Below are positions 44,527-53,584 of a stretch of DNA of 64,000 bases, piece after piece (the stretch's first letter is position 1; each line of letters begins with the position of its first letter). The notes beneath the pieces are model-generated. The model worked only from the letters and a program-made list of their open reading frames with translations, was not told the origin of the DNA and did no database searches. Both the position numbers and the translations under genes were made by a program. Source of the DNA: Pelagibacterales bacterium SAG-MED30 (GTDB lineage Bacteria; Pseudomonadota; Alphaproteobacteria; Pelagibacterales; Pelagibacteraceae); the NCBI GenBank assembly GCA_014653775.1, contig JACWEA010000001.1, positions 92,722-156,721 of the forward strand, given 5' to 3'.

Positions 44527-47214
44527 ATGCAAAAAAGAGATCTTTATTATGAAAGAATTCCTACTAAACTTTTAAGAGAAGACGTTAGATATATTGGAAA
44601 TATATTAGGAAAAGTTATTAAAGATCAAGAAGGTCTAAAATTTTTTGAATTGGTTGAAAAAGTTAGAAAGTTATCAAAAGCTAATAAAAAAAATACTAAG
44701 TTTAATCAATCAAACAAAAAAGTAATAAAAGCTATCAAAAAACTTAGTCCAAAAAATACATTTAAAATAACAAGAGCTTTTACTCATTTTATGAATTTTA
44801 TAAATTTAGCAGAGTTGATAGATGCATCTAGAAGTTTGAATGAATATGAAAATAGTAAAAAAAAAATCACAAATAATAATTTATTTATTGAAGAAATATT
44901 TGAAGATCTTTTTAATAATAAAAATATCTCAGAAAAAAAAATATATGATACTGCTAAAAATCTTAATATAGGTATAGTTTTAACAGCTCATCCAACAGAA
45001 GTAAAAAGAAGAACTCTTATTCAAAAGTATCATAAAATTATAGAAATTCTTGAACAAAGAGAATTATTAAAAAAATACCCTTCTAAAATAAAAATACTAG
45101 ATAAAAAATTTTTTGATGAACTGACAATAATTTGGAATACCGATGATTTAAAAAGATCAAAACCCTCACCATTTGATGAAGCGAGATGGGGATTAGCTAT
45201 TATTGAAGATAGCTTATGGGACACAATTCCAAAAGTTTATAGAAGGTTAAATTCAATATTTGTTAAAAATATGGATAAGGGACTACCAAAAAATTTCAAT
45301 CCAATTGAATTTGGATCATGGATGGGCGGAGATAGAGATGGCAATCCAAATGTTACAGCGAATGTTACAAGAGAAGTAATTTTATTATCAAGATGGGAAG
45401 CTGCTAAATTATATGAAAAAGCTTTAACAAAAATAATTAGATCTTATTCAATGGAAAAATGTTCAAAAAAAATTAAAAATAAAGTTGGCAAATCATACGA
45501 GCCTTATAGAGTTTTTTTGAGACCTCTAAGAGATAAGATGAGGGTGACTCATAGATTAATTGAACAACATTTAGTAAATAAAAAACCGTTAGATCAAAAT
45601 AAATTACTTAGTTCTAGAGAAGAAATATTAAAACCTTTAAGGGTAGTAAGAGAGTCTTTAGAGCAAAACCAAAATGAAAATATTGCTAGTGGTGAACTAC
45701 TAGATCTCATGAGAAGAGCTAAATGTTTTGGTATTAATTTAGCAAGACTTGATATAAGACAAGAATCTTCAAGACACAGTCAGTTAATTAATGAATTTGT
45801 TAAAAGAAAATATAATAAAAATTATTTTAAGTTTAGCGAAAAAGAAAAAATAAATTTTTTAAAATCTCAATTAAATTTAAAAAAAAATAAAATTAATAAT
45901 TTTCAATTTAAGAATAGGGAAAATAAAGAAATTTGGTCTACTTTTAAATTACTTTCCAATGAACCATCTGAATGTTTAGGAGCCTATGTTATATCAATGA
46001 CAACTTCAGCTTCTGATATATTATCTGTATTTTTTTTACAAAAAGAAGCAAATATAAAGAATAAATTAAGGGTAGTACCTTTATTTGAAACTTTAGAAGA
46101 TTTAATTAATGCCAAAGAAATAATTAAAAGTTTATTTTCACAAACCTGGTATAGAAAATTGATCAAAAATAACCAAGAAGTTATGATAGGATATTCTGAT
46201 TCCAGTAAAGATGCTGGAAAAATTTGCGCTAGCTGGCATCAATATAAAGCCCAAGAAGAAATAATTAAATTAGGTAAAAAATTCAATATTAATATTACTT
46301 TTTTTCATGGTCGTGGAGGATCTGCAGGTAGAGGAGGGGGACCAATTCAAGCCACATTAAGATCTCAACCACCAAATTCAGTTAATGGAAAAATAAGAAT
46401 TACTGATCAAGGGGAGGTGATACAGCAAAAATATGGATATGAACCTTTAGCAAAATATAATTTATGTAGTTATATTGGAGCAGTAACAGAGGCAACATTA
46501 AATCCTCCTCCAATTCCTAAAAAAAACTGGAGATCATTAATCGAAAAAATGTCAGAAATATCTAAAAACTCCTATAGAAAACATATTAATCAAAATTCAG
46601 AATTTATAAAATATTTTAAAACTGTCACACCCCATAAGGCACTTGGAAAGCTTTTAATTGGATCAAGACCATCAAAAAGAAAAAATGTTGATAATATAAA
46701 AAGCTTGAGAGCTATTCCTTGGGTTTTTGCTTGGACTCAGATCAGACTAATGTTGCCAGCTTGGCTCGGAATTGCAGAAGCTTTGAGGTATTCATATATT
46801 AAAAAATTTAGAAAAACTTTATATGATATGGAAAGAAATTGGCCTTTTTTTAATTCAATGTTGGATATGTTAGATATGGTTATTTCAAAGGCTGATCCAG
46901 AAATATCAAAAATTTATGAAGATTATTTAGCTGATGAAGATTTGAAGAGAGTTGGAAAAAAATTAAGGTTTCAATTTGATGTTATTAAAGAATTAAATAA
47001 AAAAATAACTCCTAAAGAAATAATTAATTCTAGAAAACAATTTAGAACATCTGTAATAGTGAGAAATATATACTCAGAAGTTCTAAATATTATTCAACCC
47101 ATAGTTATTAAAAAATTAAAAAAAAATAAAAACGTAGAAAATAAAAAGTATTTAAATGATGCTTTATTAACCTCAATAGCTGGTATCTCGGCTGCAATGA
47201 AAAATACTGGCTGA
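44527..47214 (+). CDS. ppc: Phosphoenolpyruvate carboxylase
   Basis: 895 residues, full length. Seen: the catalytic histidine region VLTAHPTEVKRRT, SWMGGDRDGNPNVT, LARLDIRQESSRH, MIGYSDSSKDAG and the glycine-rich loop FHGRGGSAGRGGGP. It fixes bicarbonate onto phosphoenolpyruvate to make oxaloacetate, replenishing the TCA cycle. The stop overlaps the ccdA start by one base. Confidence 0.97.
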   Translation: MQKRDLYYERIPTKLLREDVRYIGNILGKVIKDQEGLKFFELVEKVRKLSKANKKNTKFNQSNKKVIKAIKKLSPKNTFKITRAFTHFMNFINLAELIDASRSLNEYENSKKKITNNNLFIEEIFEDLFNNKNISEKKIYDTAKNLNIGIVLTAHPTEVKRRTLIQKYHKIIEILEQRELLKKYPSKIKILDKKFFDELTIIWNTDDLKRSKPSPFDEARWGLAIIEDSLWDTIPKVYRRLNSIFVKNMDKGLPKNFNPIEFGSWMGGDRDGNPNVTANVTREVILLSRWEAAKLYEKALTKIIRSYSMEKCSKKIKNKVGKSYEPYRVFLRPLRDKMRVTHRLIEQHLVNKKPLDQNKLLSSREEILKPLRVVRESLEQNQNENIASGELLDLMRRAKCFGINLARLDIRQESSRHSQLINEFVKRKYNKNYFKFSEKEKINFLKSQLNLKKNKINNFQFKNRENKEIWSTFKLLSNEPSECLGAYVISMTTSASDILSVFFLQKEANIKNKLRVVPLFETLEDLINAKEIIKSLFSQTWYRKLIKNNQEVMIGYSDSSKDAGKICASWHQYKAQEEIIKLGKKFNINITFFHGRGGSAGRGGGPIQATLRSQPPNSVNGKIRITDQGEVIQQKYGYEPLAKYNLCSYIGAVTEATLNPPPIPKKNWRSLIEKMSEISKNSYRKHINQNSEFIKYFKTVTPHKALGKLLIGSRPSKRKNVDNIKSLRAIPWVFAWTQIRLMLPAWLGIAEALRYSYIKKFRKTLYDMERNWPFFNSMLDMLDMVISKADPEISKIYEDYLADEDLKRVGKKLRFQFDVIKELNKKITPKEIINSRKQFRTSVIVRNIYSEVLNIIQPIVIKKLKKNKNVENKKYLNDALLTSIAGISAAMKNTG

Positions 47215-47921
47215 TGATTGAATATCTGTTACCTTTTACTGCGGGCCTGATTAGTTTTTTATCACCTTGTGTTTTACCACTTATTCCAGGATATATTTCA
47301 TTTATATCAGGACAATCTCTACAAGAGTTATTGTCAGAAAAAAAAGTTAATTTTTTCCCTTTAGTTTTATTTTGTTTAGGTTTTTCAACTGTATTTATAA
47401 TTTTTGGAGCAACAGCTTCATTTTTAGGACAAATCTTATTACAAAATTCTCAAGTTTTAAGAATTGTTGCTGGAATAATTATTATTATTTTTTCGCTTCA
47501 GCTTATTGGATTTATTAATTTCAATTTTTTAAATGTTGAAAAAAGATTAGAAGCCAAAAAAACACAAAGTATTATCTTTCCCTACATAATTGGTTTAGCT
47601 TTTGGGTTTGGGTGGACACCCTGTATTGGCCCAATTTTGGGCTCTATTCTTGCTTTGGCTGCAATAGAGGAAACTTTAGGAAAAGCGGTTTTTTTATTAA
47701 TCTTATATTCTTTAGGATTAGCTATACCATTTATTCTTTCAGGTTATTTGATTCAGAAATTTTTGTTATTTTCTAAAAATTTTAAGAAAAATATTAATTT
47801 GATCTCTAAATTGGGTGGAATAATTCTATTAATAACAGGTATATTAATTTTAACTGATCAATTACAAGCAATTGGTTTTTATATAATTGAAATCTTTCCT
47901 TTTATGCAAAATTTCGGTTAA
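47214..47921 (+). CDS. ccdA: Cytochrome c biogenesis protein CcdA
   Basis: 235 residues with about six membrane helices. The redox cysteine pair is seen in SPCVLPLIPGYISF and GWTPCIGPILG. It carries reducing equivalents across the membrane for cytochrome c maturation and periplasmic thiol reduction, consistent with the c-type cytochrome encoded nearby. Confidence 0.94.
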   Translation: MIEYLLPFTAGLISFLSPCVLPLIPGYISFISGQSLQELLSEKKVNFFPLVLFCLGFSTVFIIFGATASFLGQILLQNSQVLRIVAGIIIIIFSLQLIGFINFNFLNVEKRLEAKKTQSIIFPYIIGLAFGFGWTPCIGPILGSILALAAIEETLGKAVFLLILYSLGLAIPFILSGYLIQKFLLFSKNFKKNINLISKLGGIILLITGILILTDQLQAIGFYIIEIFPFMQNFG

Positions 47922-47930
47922 AAGAGTTTA

Positions 47931-48512
47931 ATGAAAATTTATCAAATAGATTCCAGTGCAAGAAAAAAAGGATCAACTTCTAGAGAATTAGCAAAAAAAC
48001 TTCTAAATAAGATTAAAAAATCAGGAGATGAAATAATTTATAGAGATTTAGATGATGAAATGCTTTTTGTGAGTGGACTTACAGAATCTGGAATGAATAT
48101 TGATGAAGCAGATCAAACTGAATATCACAAGAAAATGTTTGAATTATCTAACAAGCTAGTAAAAGAAATTAAAGAGTGTGATGTTATAATAATTTCAGCA
48201 CCAATTTATAATTATGGTCCGCCCGCAACTCTTAAAGCTTGGTCAGATTTAGTTGCAAGGGTAGGTGAAACCTTCAAATTTAAATCAAATGGAAGAAGAG
48301 AAGGATTGTTAAAAAATAAAAAAGCTTATCTCGTAATTACTTCCGGAGGAACTAAGTTAAATAGTGATGAAGATTTTTTAACTCCTTGGTTAAAATTTAT
48401 CCTAAATTTTTTTGGAATAGAAAAAGTTGATGTAGTTAGTGCCGACCAAATGGCGTTAGATTATGAAAAATCAATCAAAGATGCAGAAAAACAAATTGAA
48501 AATATTTCTTAA
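47931..48512 (+). CDS. Flavodoxin-fold NAD(P)H dehydrogenase / azoreductase-like protein
   Basis: 193 residues. Seen: IDSSARKKGSTSRELAKKLL, the FMN-contact segment IISAPIYNYGPPATLKAWSDLVAR, VGETFKF and YLVITSGGT. This matches FMN-dependent NADH azoreductases (AzoR). The physiological substrate is probably a quinone. Stop interlocked in TTAA with the next gene. Confidence 0.85.
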   Translation: MKIYQIDSSARKKGSTSRELAKKLLNKIKKSGDEIIYRDLDDEMLFVSGLTESGMNIDEADQTEYHKKMFELSNKLVKEIKECDVIIISAPIYNYGPPATLKAWSDLVARVGETFKFKSNGRREGLLKNKKAYLVITSGGTKLNSDEDFLTPWLKFILNFFGIEKVDVVSADQMALDYEKSIKDAEKQIENIS

Positions 48513-49609
48513 AGATTAAATTTTCTCTTTAAATGCTTAAGTTTTCCCTCTGTACTATCATAATCAATATAACACCCTTGTAAGAAACGATACCCCTCGT
48601 TTGTATCATATGAGGTTCTACCATGTAGCAACCTGTAATTATCCATCATTAATAAATCACCAGGAGATAACTTAAATTCAATTCTATATTCTTTTGAATT
48701 ATAAAGTTCAGATAATTTTTTTCTTGCTGAATAAAATATTTCTAATTTTTCTTTATCTATTAAAGGTACAAAATCTAATCTAGGACTAAACCTTACTTGT
48801 TTAAAATCCCCGTTTGTATCTAATTGAATCATTTCAGACCAATCTTCTAAAATAACACTATTATCTACAAATTGAAATCTAACTTTAATTTCACTTAGTA
48901 TCTTATAATAATCTGGAAATTTTTTTTTTAGTTTTTGAGTAACAGTGTAACCATCAACTAAAGTTGACAAACCTCCACTTACTTCATTTTTAATACAATG
49001 CAACATTTGTATGCAAGGAACTGGATTTCGATAAGGATTATCAGTATGAGGAGCTAAAGATAGAGATGTGTAAGCTAAATCATTAGGATTAGGTTTTGAT
49101 TTTACATCAAAAAACTCTCCAAAATTAGTTCTTCTAATACTACCAATTGAGTTTGCAAATTTTACAATAAAATTATTTTGTGTAGGTACATTTTTAAATA
49201 TTACAAAACCATACTTATAGAAATAAATTAAAGCTTTATACATTTCCTCTTCTTCAAAAAAATTGTCTTTAAATTCAAAATTATTTAAATTTTTTAATGA
49301 AGAATCCCATTCAACTTTATTTATATATTTAACATCATTTACATTTGCAAATTCCTTGAAAATATTTTGAATTTCTAATTTAGTGTAAGAACCATCATTA
49401 AATGTAATTTCCAGAAAATTTTTTGATAGATTTAAATTTTCAATTTTTACATCTTTTTTGAGTTCAGTAGGGTCAAATAATCTTTGCTGAGTTTTTTTAT
49501 CAAGATGAATATCTCCATTTACTCTTTCTCTAAGCCAAAAAGGATGAATTTCTTTTTTTAAACCCTGATTTTCAAAAAATACCTTGTTATCTTTTAGTTC
49601 AATTTTCAT
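48509..49609 (-). CDS. Gamma-butyrobetaine hydroxylase-like Fe(II)/2-oxoglutarate dioxygenase
   Basis: 366 residues. An N-terminal DUF971-like domain (EIHPFWLRERV, about 20-30) precedes a TauD-fold catalytic domain with iron ligands in APHTDNPYRNP and LLHGRTSYD. It would hydroxylate gamma-butyrobetaine, trimethyllysine or a similar compound. The N-terminal domain lacks the cysteines that bind zinc in gamma-butyrobetaine hydroxylase, so the substrate is open. Confidence 0.82.
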   Translation of the reverse strand: MKIELKDNKVFFENQGLKKEIHPFWLRERVNGDIHLDKKTQQRLFDPTELKKDVKIENLNLSKNFLEITFNDGSYTKLEIQNIFKEFANVNDVKYINKVEWDSSLKNLNNFEFKDNFFEEEEMYKALIYFYKYGFVIFKNVPTQNNFIVKFANSIGSIRRTNFGEFFDVKSKPNPNDLAYTSLSLAPHTDNPYRNPVPCIQMLHCIKNEVSGGLSTLVDGYTVTQKLKKKFPDYYKILSEIKVRFQFVDNSVILEDWSEMIQLDTNGDFKQVRFSPRLDFVPLIDKEKLEIFYSARKKLSELYNSKEYRIEFKLSPGDLLMMDNYRLLHGRTSYDTNEGYRFLQGCYIDYDSTEGKLKHLKRKFNL

Positions 49610-49675
49610 AAAGATATTAAATCATTATTTAAAATTAAGCTTTAATCAATAGTAATAAAATAGTATTAGTCCACT

Positions 49676-50482
49676 GTGCCAATATTAAAAACTAGTGATT
49701 ACAAAGCTTATTCTAAATTTATAGAAAATTTAGCAAAAAAACTGACTAAATTTTATTTTTTAAAACTTAATAAACCCTTTAAAACTTCTAATAAATTTAA
49801 GGGAAAAGGATATGATCCAGTAACAACTGCTGATAGAGCATTTGAAAAATTTATTAGAAAAGAAATTAAAAAAAAATATCCCAACCACCAAGTAATAGGT
49901 GAAGAATTTGGTCACAAAAAATCTAAAAGTGATTATTCATGGGTGATTGATCCAATAGATGGAACAAGATCATTTGTTATAGGCAATCCTACCTGGAGTA
50001 ATTTAGTGTCTTTGAATTATAAGGGTAATCCTGTTGTAGGACTTGCAAATTTTCCAATACTTAAAAAATTTTATTTCAATATTTCTGATAAGATTGCATT
50101 TGTTTCTCAAAACGGAAGAAAAAAAAGATTAAAAGTAAATCTTAAAGCCACATTCTCTAAAATGAAAATGTCAGCAGGATTCCATGGTGGCTTAACATTA
50201 AATAAACAAAAAAAAATTCCACAAATATTAAAGCGAATGCAATTTCCTTGTGCAGATGCTTTAAGCTATTCTCATTTTACTGAAGGTAAACTTGATGTTG
50301 TTATACAATATGGAAATAAAATTTGGGATATTCATGCTTTGATTCCAATAATTAGAGCTGCAGGAGGTTTAGTTACAACTTGGGAAAATGATGATGCTAA
50401 AAAGGCTGGAAATATAATTTGTTCAGCAAACAAAAGTCTTCATAATAAAATGCTTAAAATTTTAAAACCTGTTTCTAAGTAG
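49676..50482 (+). CDS. hisN: Inositol-monophosphatase-family phosphatase, probably histidinol-phosphatase HisN
   Basis: 268 residues, GTG start. Seen: YDPVTTADRAFEKFIRKEI, IGEEFGHKKSK, VIDPIDGTRSFVIGNPTWSNLVSL (the metal-binding DPIDGT motif), and KIWDIHALIPIIRAAGG. The SFxxGxPTW pattern is typical of HisN-type histidinol-phosphatases in alphaproteobacteria. General inositol monophosphatase activity is the alternative. Confidence 0.85.
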   Translation: MPILKTSDYKAYSKFIENLAKKLTKFYFLKLNKPFKTSNKFKGKGYDPVTTADRAFEKFIRKEIKKKYPNHQVIGEEFGHKKSKSDYSWVIDPIDGTRSFVIGNPTWSNLVSLNYKGNPVVGLANFPILKKFYFNISDKIAFVSQNGRKKRLKVNLKATFSKMKMSAGFHGGLTLNKQKKIPQILKRMQFPCADALSYSHFTEGKLDVVIQYGNKIWDIHALIPIIRAAGGLVTTWENDDAKKAGNIICSANKSLHNKMLKILKPVSK

Positions 50483-50810
50483 TCTTACCAAGGAGGTTAA
50501 CTATTAACACTCCCGAAATAATCAAAGTTAAACCAATAATAGTATAAAGATCTGGCATTTGATTAAATTTATATATTCCAACAAGTGTTGTAGCTATTAT
50601 ACATAAACCAGCAAAAGAAGCATAAGTTATACCAACAGGAATAGTCTTCATAACAATAGATAATGTAAACATACAACCAACTATAGTTATTGCTGTCAAC
50701 AAGCTTGGTAATAACAACGTAAAACCATTTGCACCTTTAGCAAAACCATTTGCTGCAGTACCTAAAACAACTGCAAGTATAAGAACTATGTATGCAATTA
50801 TGTTACTCAC
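50475..50810 (-). CDS. Small multidrug resistance (SMR/EmrE-like) membrane protein
   Basis: 111 residues, GTG start, four hydrophobic segments. Seen: IPVGITYASFAGLCIIATTLVG and LTLIISGVLIVNLLG, which match the SMR family. The conserved glutamate of helix 1 in EmrE is not evident in the first helix (IVLILAVVLGTAANGFAKGANGF), so drug/proton antiport may not be its role. Last gene of a ten-gene cluster of small proteins. Confidence 0.7.
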   Translation of the reverse strand: MSNIIAYIVLILAVVLGTAANGFAKGANGFTLLLPSLLTAITIVGCMFTLSIVMKTIPVGITYASFAGLCIIATTLVGIYKFNQMPDLYTIIGLTLIISGVLIVNLLGKTT

Positions 50811-50826
50811 TAATTTAAGAATATTC

Positions 50827-51048
50827 TTATTCGGTGATTTTATCCACTAATTTTTTTATTGGTGGACCAAGAACAAGTGCAGCTATTATTGCTATAGGTA
50901 AACTTACTGACCATGCCTTTAAAAACCTATTGATATATTCGTTATCCATTCCTGTGTTTATATAAGTAATTATAAGTGTCATGAGCAAACTCATGCCAAA
51001 ACCCATAATTAAAATGAATATGAAATCAAAATATTTTTTTGGAAACAT
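50827..51048 (-). CDS. DUF2798-like two-helix membrane protein
   Basis: 73 residues with two membrane helices (about 8-30 and 45-63) and RFLKAWSVSLPIAIIAALVLGPPIKKLV, which resembles DUF2798. Function unknown. Its ATG shares a base with the stop of the NTF2-like gene, so both are translated together. Confidence 0.65.
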   Translation of the reverse strand: MFPKKYFDFIFILIMGFGMSLLMTLIITYINTGMDNEYINRFLKAWSVSLPIAIIAALVLGPPIKKLVDKITE

Positions 51049-51368
51049 TATTTAGACATTGGAGTAGCACCAGTTTCTAAGCTAGTAATCTTTCCATCTT
51101 TATATCTATAAACTGCCATTACAGCTTCCACATTTCCATCATTAAAAGTTACGATAGAATGATGTACACCAACTTCATCATTTTCATACACGATACGAGC
51201 TTTATCTTGGTTTATATCACCACTCATTGCCCATTTGATTACATCAGCTTTTCCTAATGAATTTCCAGATTTATGCATTATAAACTCAAAATCATCATGC
51301 AAAAGCTCATTCATAGCTGCTTCATCTTTCTTATCTATTGCATCAGTGTATCTTTTTAATATCGACAT
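51048..51368 (-). CDS. SnoaL/NTF2-like small protein
   Basis: 106 residues. The pattern ILKRYTDAIDKKDEAAMNELLHDDFEF, then MAVYRYKDGKITSLET, fits the cone-shaped NTF2/SnoaL fold used by isomerases, dehydratases and ligand-binding proteins. No catalytic assignment is possible. One-base overlaps on both sides place it in a tightly coupled cluster. Confidence 0.7.
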   Translation of the reverse strand: MSILKRYTDAIDKKDEAAMNELLHDDFEFIMHKSGNSLGKADVIKWAMSGDINQDKARIVYENDEVGVHHSIVTFNDGNVEAVMAVYRYKDGKITSLETGATPMSK

Positions 51369-51718
51369 TATTCACCCCACATTCCGTGAAACTCATAAAC
51401 AATAGCTGGTTCATTTCCCACTACCCATCCATCATGTCCAGGCTGAATAGCATATGCGTCTCCAGATTTATAAGTTATTTCGGTTCCGTCATTATGTTTT
51501 GCGCAAACAGCTCCTGAAACAATTACACCAAGATGTGTTGCTTGACAGCTATCACCCCCAACTGTTGGTTTAATATCTTTCGACCATTTCCATCCAGGTT
51601 GCAATGTAAGTTTCATTACCCTCTGGTTTCCAACTTTTACAGCTTCTATTTTTGCGTTATTAAAATTATCATTAACCTCGTCTGCTTTTTCGAAAGATTT
51701 TACTTCTACTCCTGCCAT
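51368..51718 (-). CDS. Cupin-fold protein
   Basis: 116 residues, single cupin: MKLTLQPGWKWSKDIKP, QATHLGVIVSGAVCAKH, and YKSGDAYAIQPGHDGWVVGNEPA. The two cupin motifs are recognisable. Histidines in THLG, AKH, GHD and FHG could bind a metal. Preceded by a strong AAGGAGGGG ribosome binding site. Substrate unknown. Confidence 0.8.
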   Translation of the reverse strand: MAGVEVKSFEKADEVNDNFNNAKIEAVKVGNQRVMKLTLQPGWKWSKDIKPTVGGDSCQATHLGVIVSGAVCAKHNDGTEITYKSGDAYAIQPGHDGWVVGNEPAIVYEFHGMWGE

Positions 51719-51733
51719 AACCCCTCCTTTTAT

Positions 51734-52150
51734 TTAAACGTATATTTTATCAGCTAAACCGTAACAAAGTACAGCACTTAAAATAGTTAAAAATAAAGGG
51801 GCATAGATTGCTTCATCCGAAGTTTTATCTGTATGTCCAAGTTTATTAATTTTTGTACTATAAAAACCAACTATAAAAGCTGATAAGTTTTGTAAAAATA
51901 TTAGATTAAAAAATGCCCATGTTGCCTCTAAACCATTTGGTCTGATGAATCCTACATAAATTGCCATTACAGTTGATCCAATAAATATAGATCCAAAAAA
52001 TCTTACAATCCCAGCACCTGTATCATGCATTCCATATTGATTTAAAAAAGATTGTGTTTGAAACACACATCTAAATCCATAGTAAGCAAACCCTATGAAG
52101 TGAACTAAAAATACTGCTAAGTAAATTATTCCATTAAATTTTTCTATCAT
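51734..52150 (-). CDS. Uncharacterised four-helix membrane protein
   Basis: 138 residues with about four membrane segments: IIYLAVFLVHFIGFAYYGF, IVRFFGSIFIGSTVMAIYVGF, TWAFFNLIFLQNLSAFIVGF and APLFLTILSAVLCYGLAD. Charged residues lie between helices 3 and 4. I do not recognise a family. Within the cluster of small genes, followed 15 bases later by the cupin gene. Confidence 0.65.
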   Translation of the reverse strand: MIEKFNGIIYLAVFLVHFIGFAYYGFRCVFQTQSFLNQYGMHDTGAGIVRFFGSIFIGSTVMAIYVGFIRPNGLEATWAFFNLIFLQNLSAFIVGFYSTKINKLGHTDKTSDEAIYAPLFLTILSAVLCYGLADKIYV

Positions 52151-52162
52151 ATTTTGAATTCT

Positions 52163-52471
52163 TTAACTAAATATTGGTCTTATTTCATCTTCAATAGTAC
52201 CTTCTATTGCAACTTCTTTCAATTGCTCTAAAAGTTTTATATATTCTGGATCTGCAGACATTTTAGCGTCAGCATCATTATCACCTTCAAACATAGTTCC
52301 AATTAAAGTTTCTCTTATTGTTCTTGGGTCTCCACCCATTTGAAAAGAAAAATAGACATCATGGTTAGGATAATGTTTTTTTCTAACAGCAGCTAAACCT
52401 TTCCCAATTTCCATAGCTTTTCCTAGGCCATCATCTTTTACTCTCATTGTTCTTGTATAAATTACTTTCAT
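52163..52471 (-). CDS. Small unassigned protein, possible dimeric alpha/beta-barrel fold
   Basis: 102 residues without signal or membrane segment. The start VIYTRTMRVKDDGLGKAMEIGKGL and the spacing of a second strand around VYFSFQMGGDP suggest a ferredoxin-like dimeric alpha/beta barrel (ABM/NIPSNAP-like), but this is fold-level guesswork. Preceded by an AAGGAT ribosome binding site. Confidence 0.6.
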   Translation of the reverse strand: MKVIYTRTMRVKDDGLGKAMEIGKGLAAVRKKHYPNHDVYFSFQMGGDPRTIRETLIGTMFEGDNDADAKMSADPEYIKLLEQLKEVAIEGTIEDEIRPIFS

Positions 52472-52486
52472 TGTTAATCCTTTTTT

Positions 52487-52777
52487 TTATTTAGCATTAA
52501 AATCTATAATATCATCTGTACACTCAACAAATTTATGAGGTTCGTAGAAATCGTTCATAGATTCTAACTGTTTATTAATTGCATCAGGATCAGTACCTTT
52601 CCACCAACAAAACATTGTTAAGTTATCACCTGGCGTGATCCAGCTCATTTGACATTTTGCGTTATCACTAGTCATTGCTTTAGTCATGTCTTCCATTGAC
52701 ATTGAACCAGTAACTTCAATCATTTTAGCTTTTGCTTCTTTTGATTTAAAAGTATGTGTTACTATATAGTTTTTCAT
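52487..52777 (-). CDS. Small unassigned protein, possible ferredoxin-like fold
   Basis: 96 residues, cytosolic. NYIVTHTFKSKEAKAKMIEV, CQMSWITPGDNLTMFCWWKG and DPDAINKQLESMNDF alternate strand and helix as in ferredoxin-like dimeric proteins. Three cysteines are present. No family is recognised with confidence. Confidence 0.6.
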   Translation of the reverse strand: MKNYIVTHTFKSKEAKAKMIEVTGSMSMEDMTKAMTSDNAKCQMSWITPGDNLTMFCWWKGTDPDAINKQLESMNDFYEPHKFVECTDDIIDFNAK

Positions 52778-52784
52778 ATTTATC

Positions 52785-53069
52785 CTATTTTATTTTTGTT
52801 AAATCATAGATTGAATAGCTTTCTAAAACAGCATCCATGATAGGTTTTGATACCTCAGTTCCTTCAATAAATTTATGTAATGCAGGTTCATCAGTACAAA
52901 ATATCTTAAACATTACAGTACTTTTATCTGGCGTTACCGTTCCAATAGTTTTTTCTACTACTGCAACTTTAGCTCTTTCTGCTAAACCTTCAGGCGATTG
53001 CATGAAACCCATAAATTTTTCAAACATACCTTCTTTTAATTTAGCTACTACTAACATTTCTTTTTCCAT
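52785..53069 (-). CDS. Small unassigned protein, possibly DUF3764-like
   Basis: 94 residues. EMLVVAKLKEGMFEKFMGFMQ, AKVAVVEKTIGTVTPDKSTVMFKIF and LHKFIEGTEVSKPIMDAVLESY suggest a ferredoxin-like fold, perhaps related to DUF3764. Third of three consecutive small proteins of apparently similar fold, which raises the possibility of duplication and divergence or a hetero-oligomer. Confidence 0.6.
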   Translation of the reverse strand: MEKEMLVVAKLKEGMFEKFMGFMQSPEGLAERAKVAVVEKTIGTVTPDKSTVMFKIFCTDEPALHKFIEGTEVSKPIMDAVLESYSIYDLTKIK

Positions 53070-53092
53070 TTTTTCTCCTTTCGTTAATTAAT

Positions 53093-53569
53093 TTAATATG
53101 TGTATTCACCACTCATTTGATTCATTGAGTGAGCAAATCCTTCTTTGCCTTTAAGATTCTGTCTGCTAGAAAAACCAGTTCCTGAAATTTTTTCATATTT
53201 TCCAGTTCCTCCAATAATTTTAAAAGTTCCAGATCCTCCTTGACCACCAGTGCCTTTACCTTTGTAATTCATAAATACTTTTTCACCATCAGCTAAATAA
53301 AAAGTGCACATACCTGTTTCATCATCAAATTTTCCACTTACCAATGTAAGTCCTCCAACACAATTCATTGTAGATTTATCAAATATACTCTCTGGGTTTT
53401 TATCTGAAAGACCTGCGTTTCCATCGTAAGTAATTGCCATGTTACCATTGCCAGCATTCATAATATTCATTTCCCAAGATCCCATTCCACTTGCATTAAA
53501 TTTCCCTGAATTAGCAAAAGCCATTGTAGAAATAATTGTAAATGTTAAAGTTATTATTATTTTTTTCAT
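53093..53569 (-). CDS. Secreted glycine-rich beta protein of unknown function
   Basis: 158 residues. A signal peptide (hydrophobic 4-18, cleavage near AFA-NS) is followed by a beta-rich, Gly/Asn-rich mature part with GSGTFKIIGGTGKYEKISGTG. Two cysteines (NCVGG and MCTFY) could form a disulfide. The mature segment resembles beta-barrel proteins with GGTGxY repeats, such as allene-oxide-cyclase-like or DUF3224-like, but no family is certain. Confidence 0.65.
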   Translation of the reverse strand: MKKIIITLTFTIISTMAFANSGKFNASGMGSWEMNIMNAGNGNMAITYDGNAGLSDKNPESIFDKSTMNCVGGLTLVSGKFDDETGMCTFYLADGEKVFMNYKGKGTGGQGGSGTFKIIGGTGKYEKISGTGFSSRQNLKGKEGFAHSMNQMSGEYTY

Positions 53570-53584
53570 TTTTACTCCTTTTTA

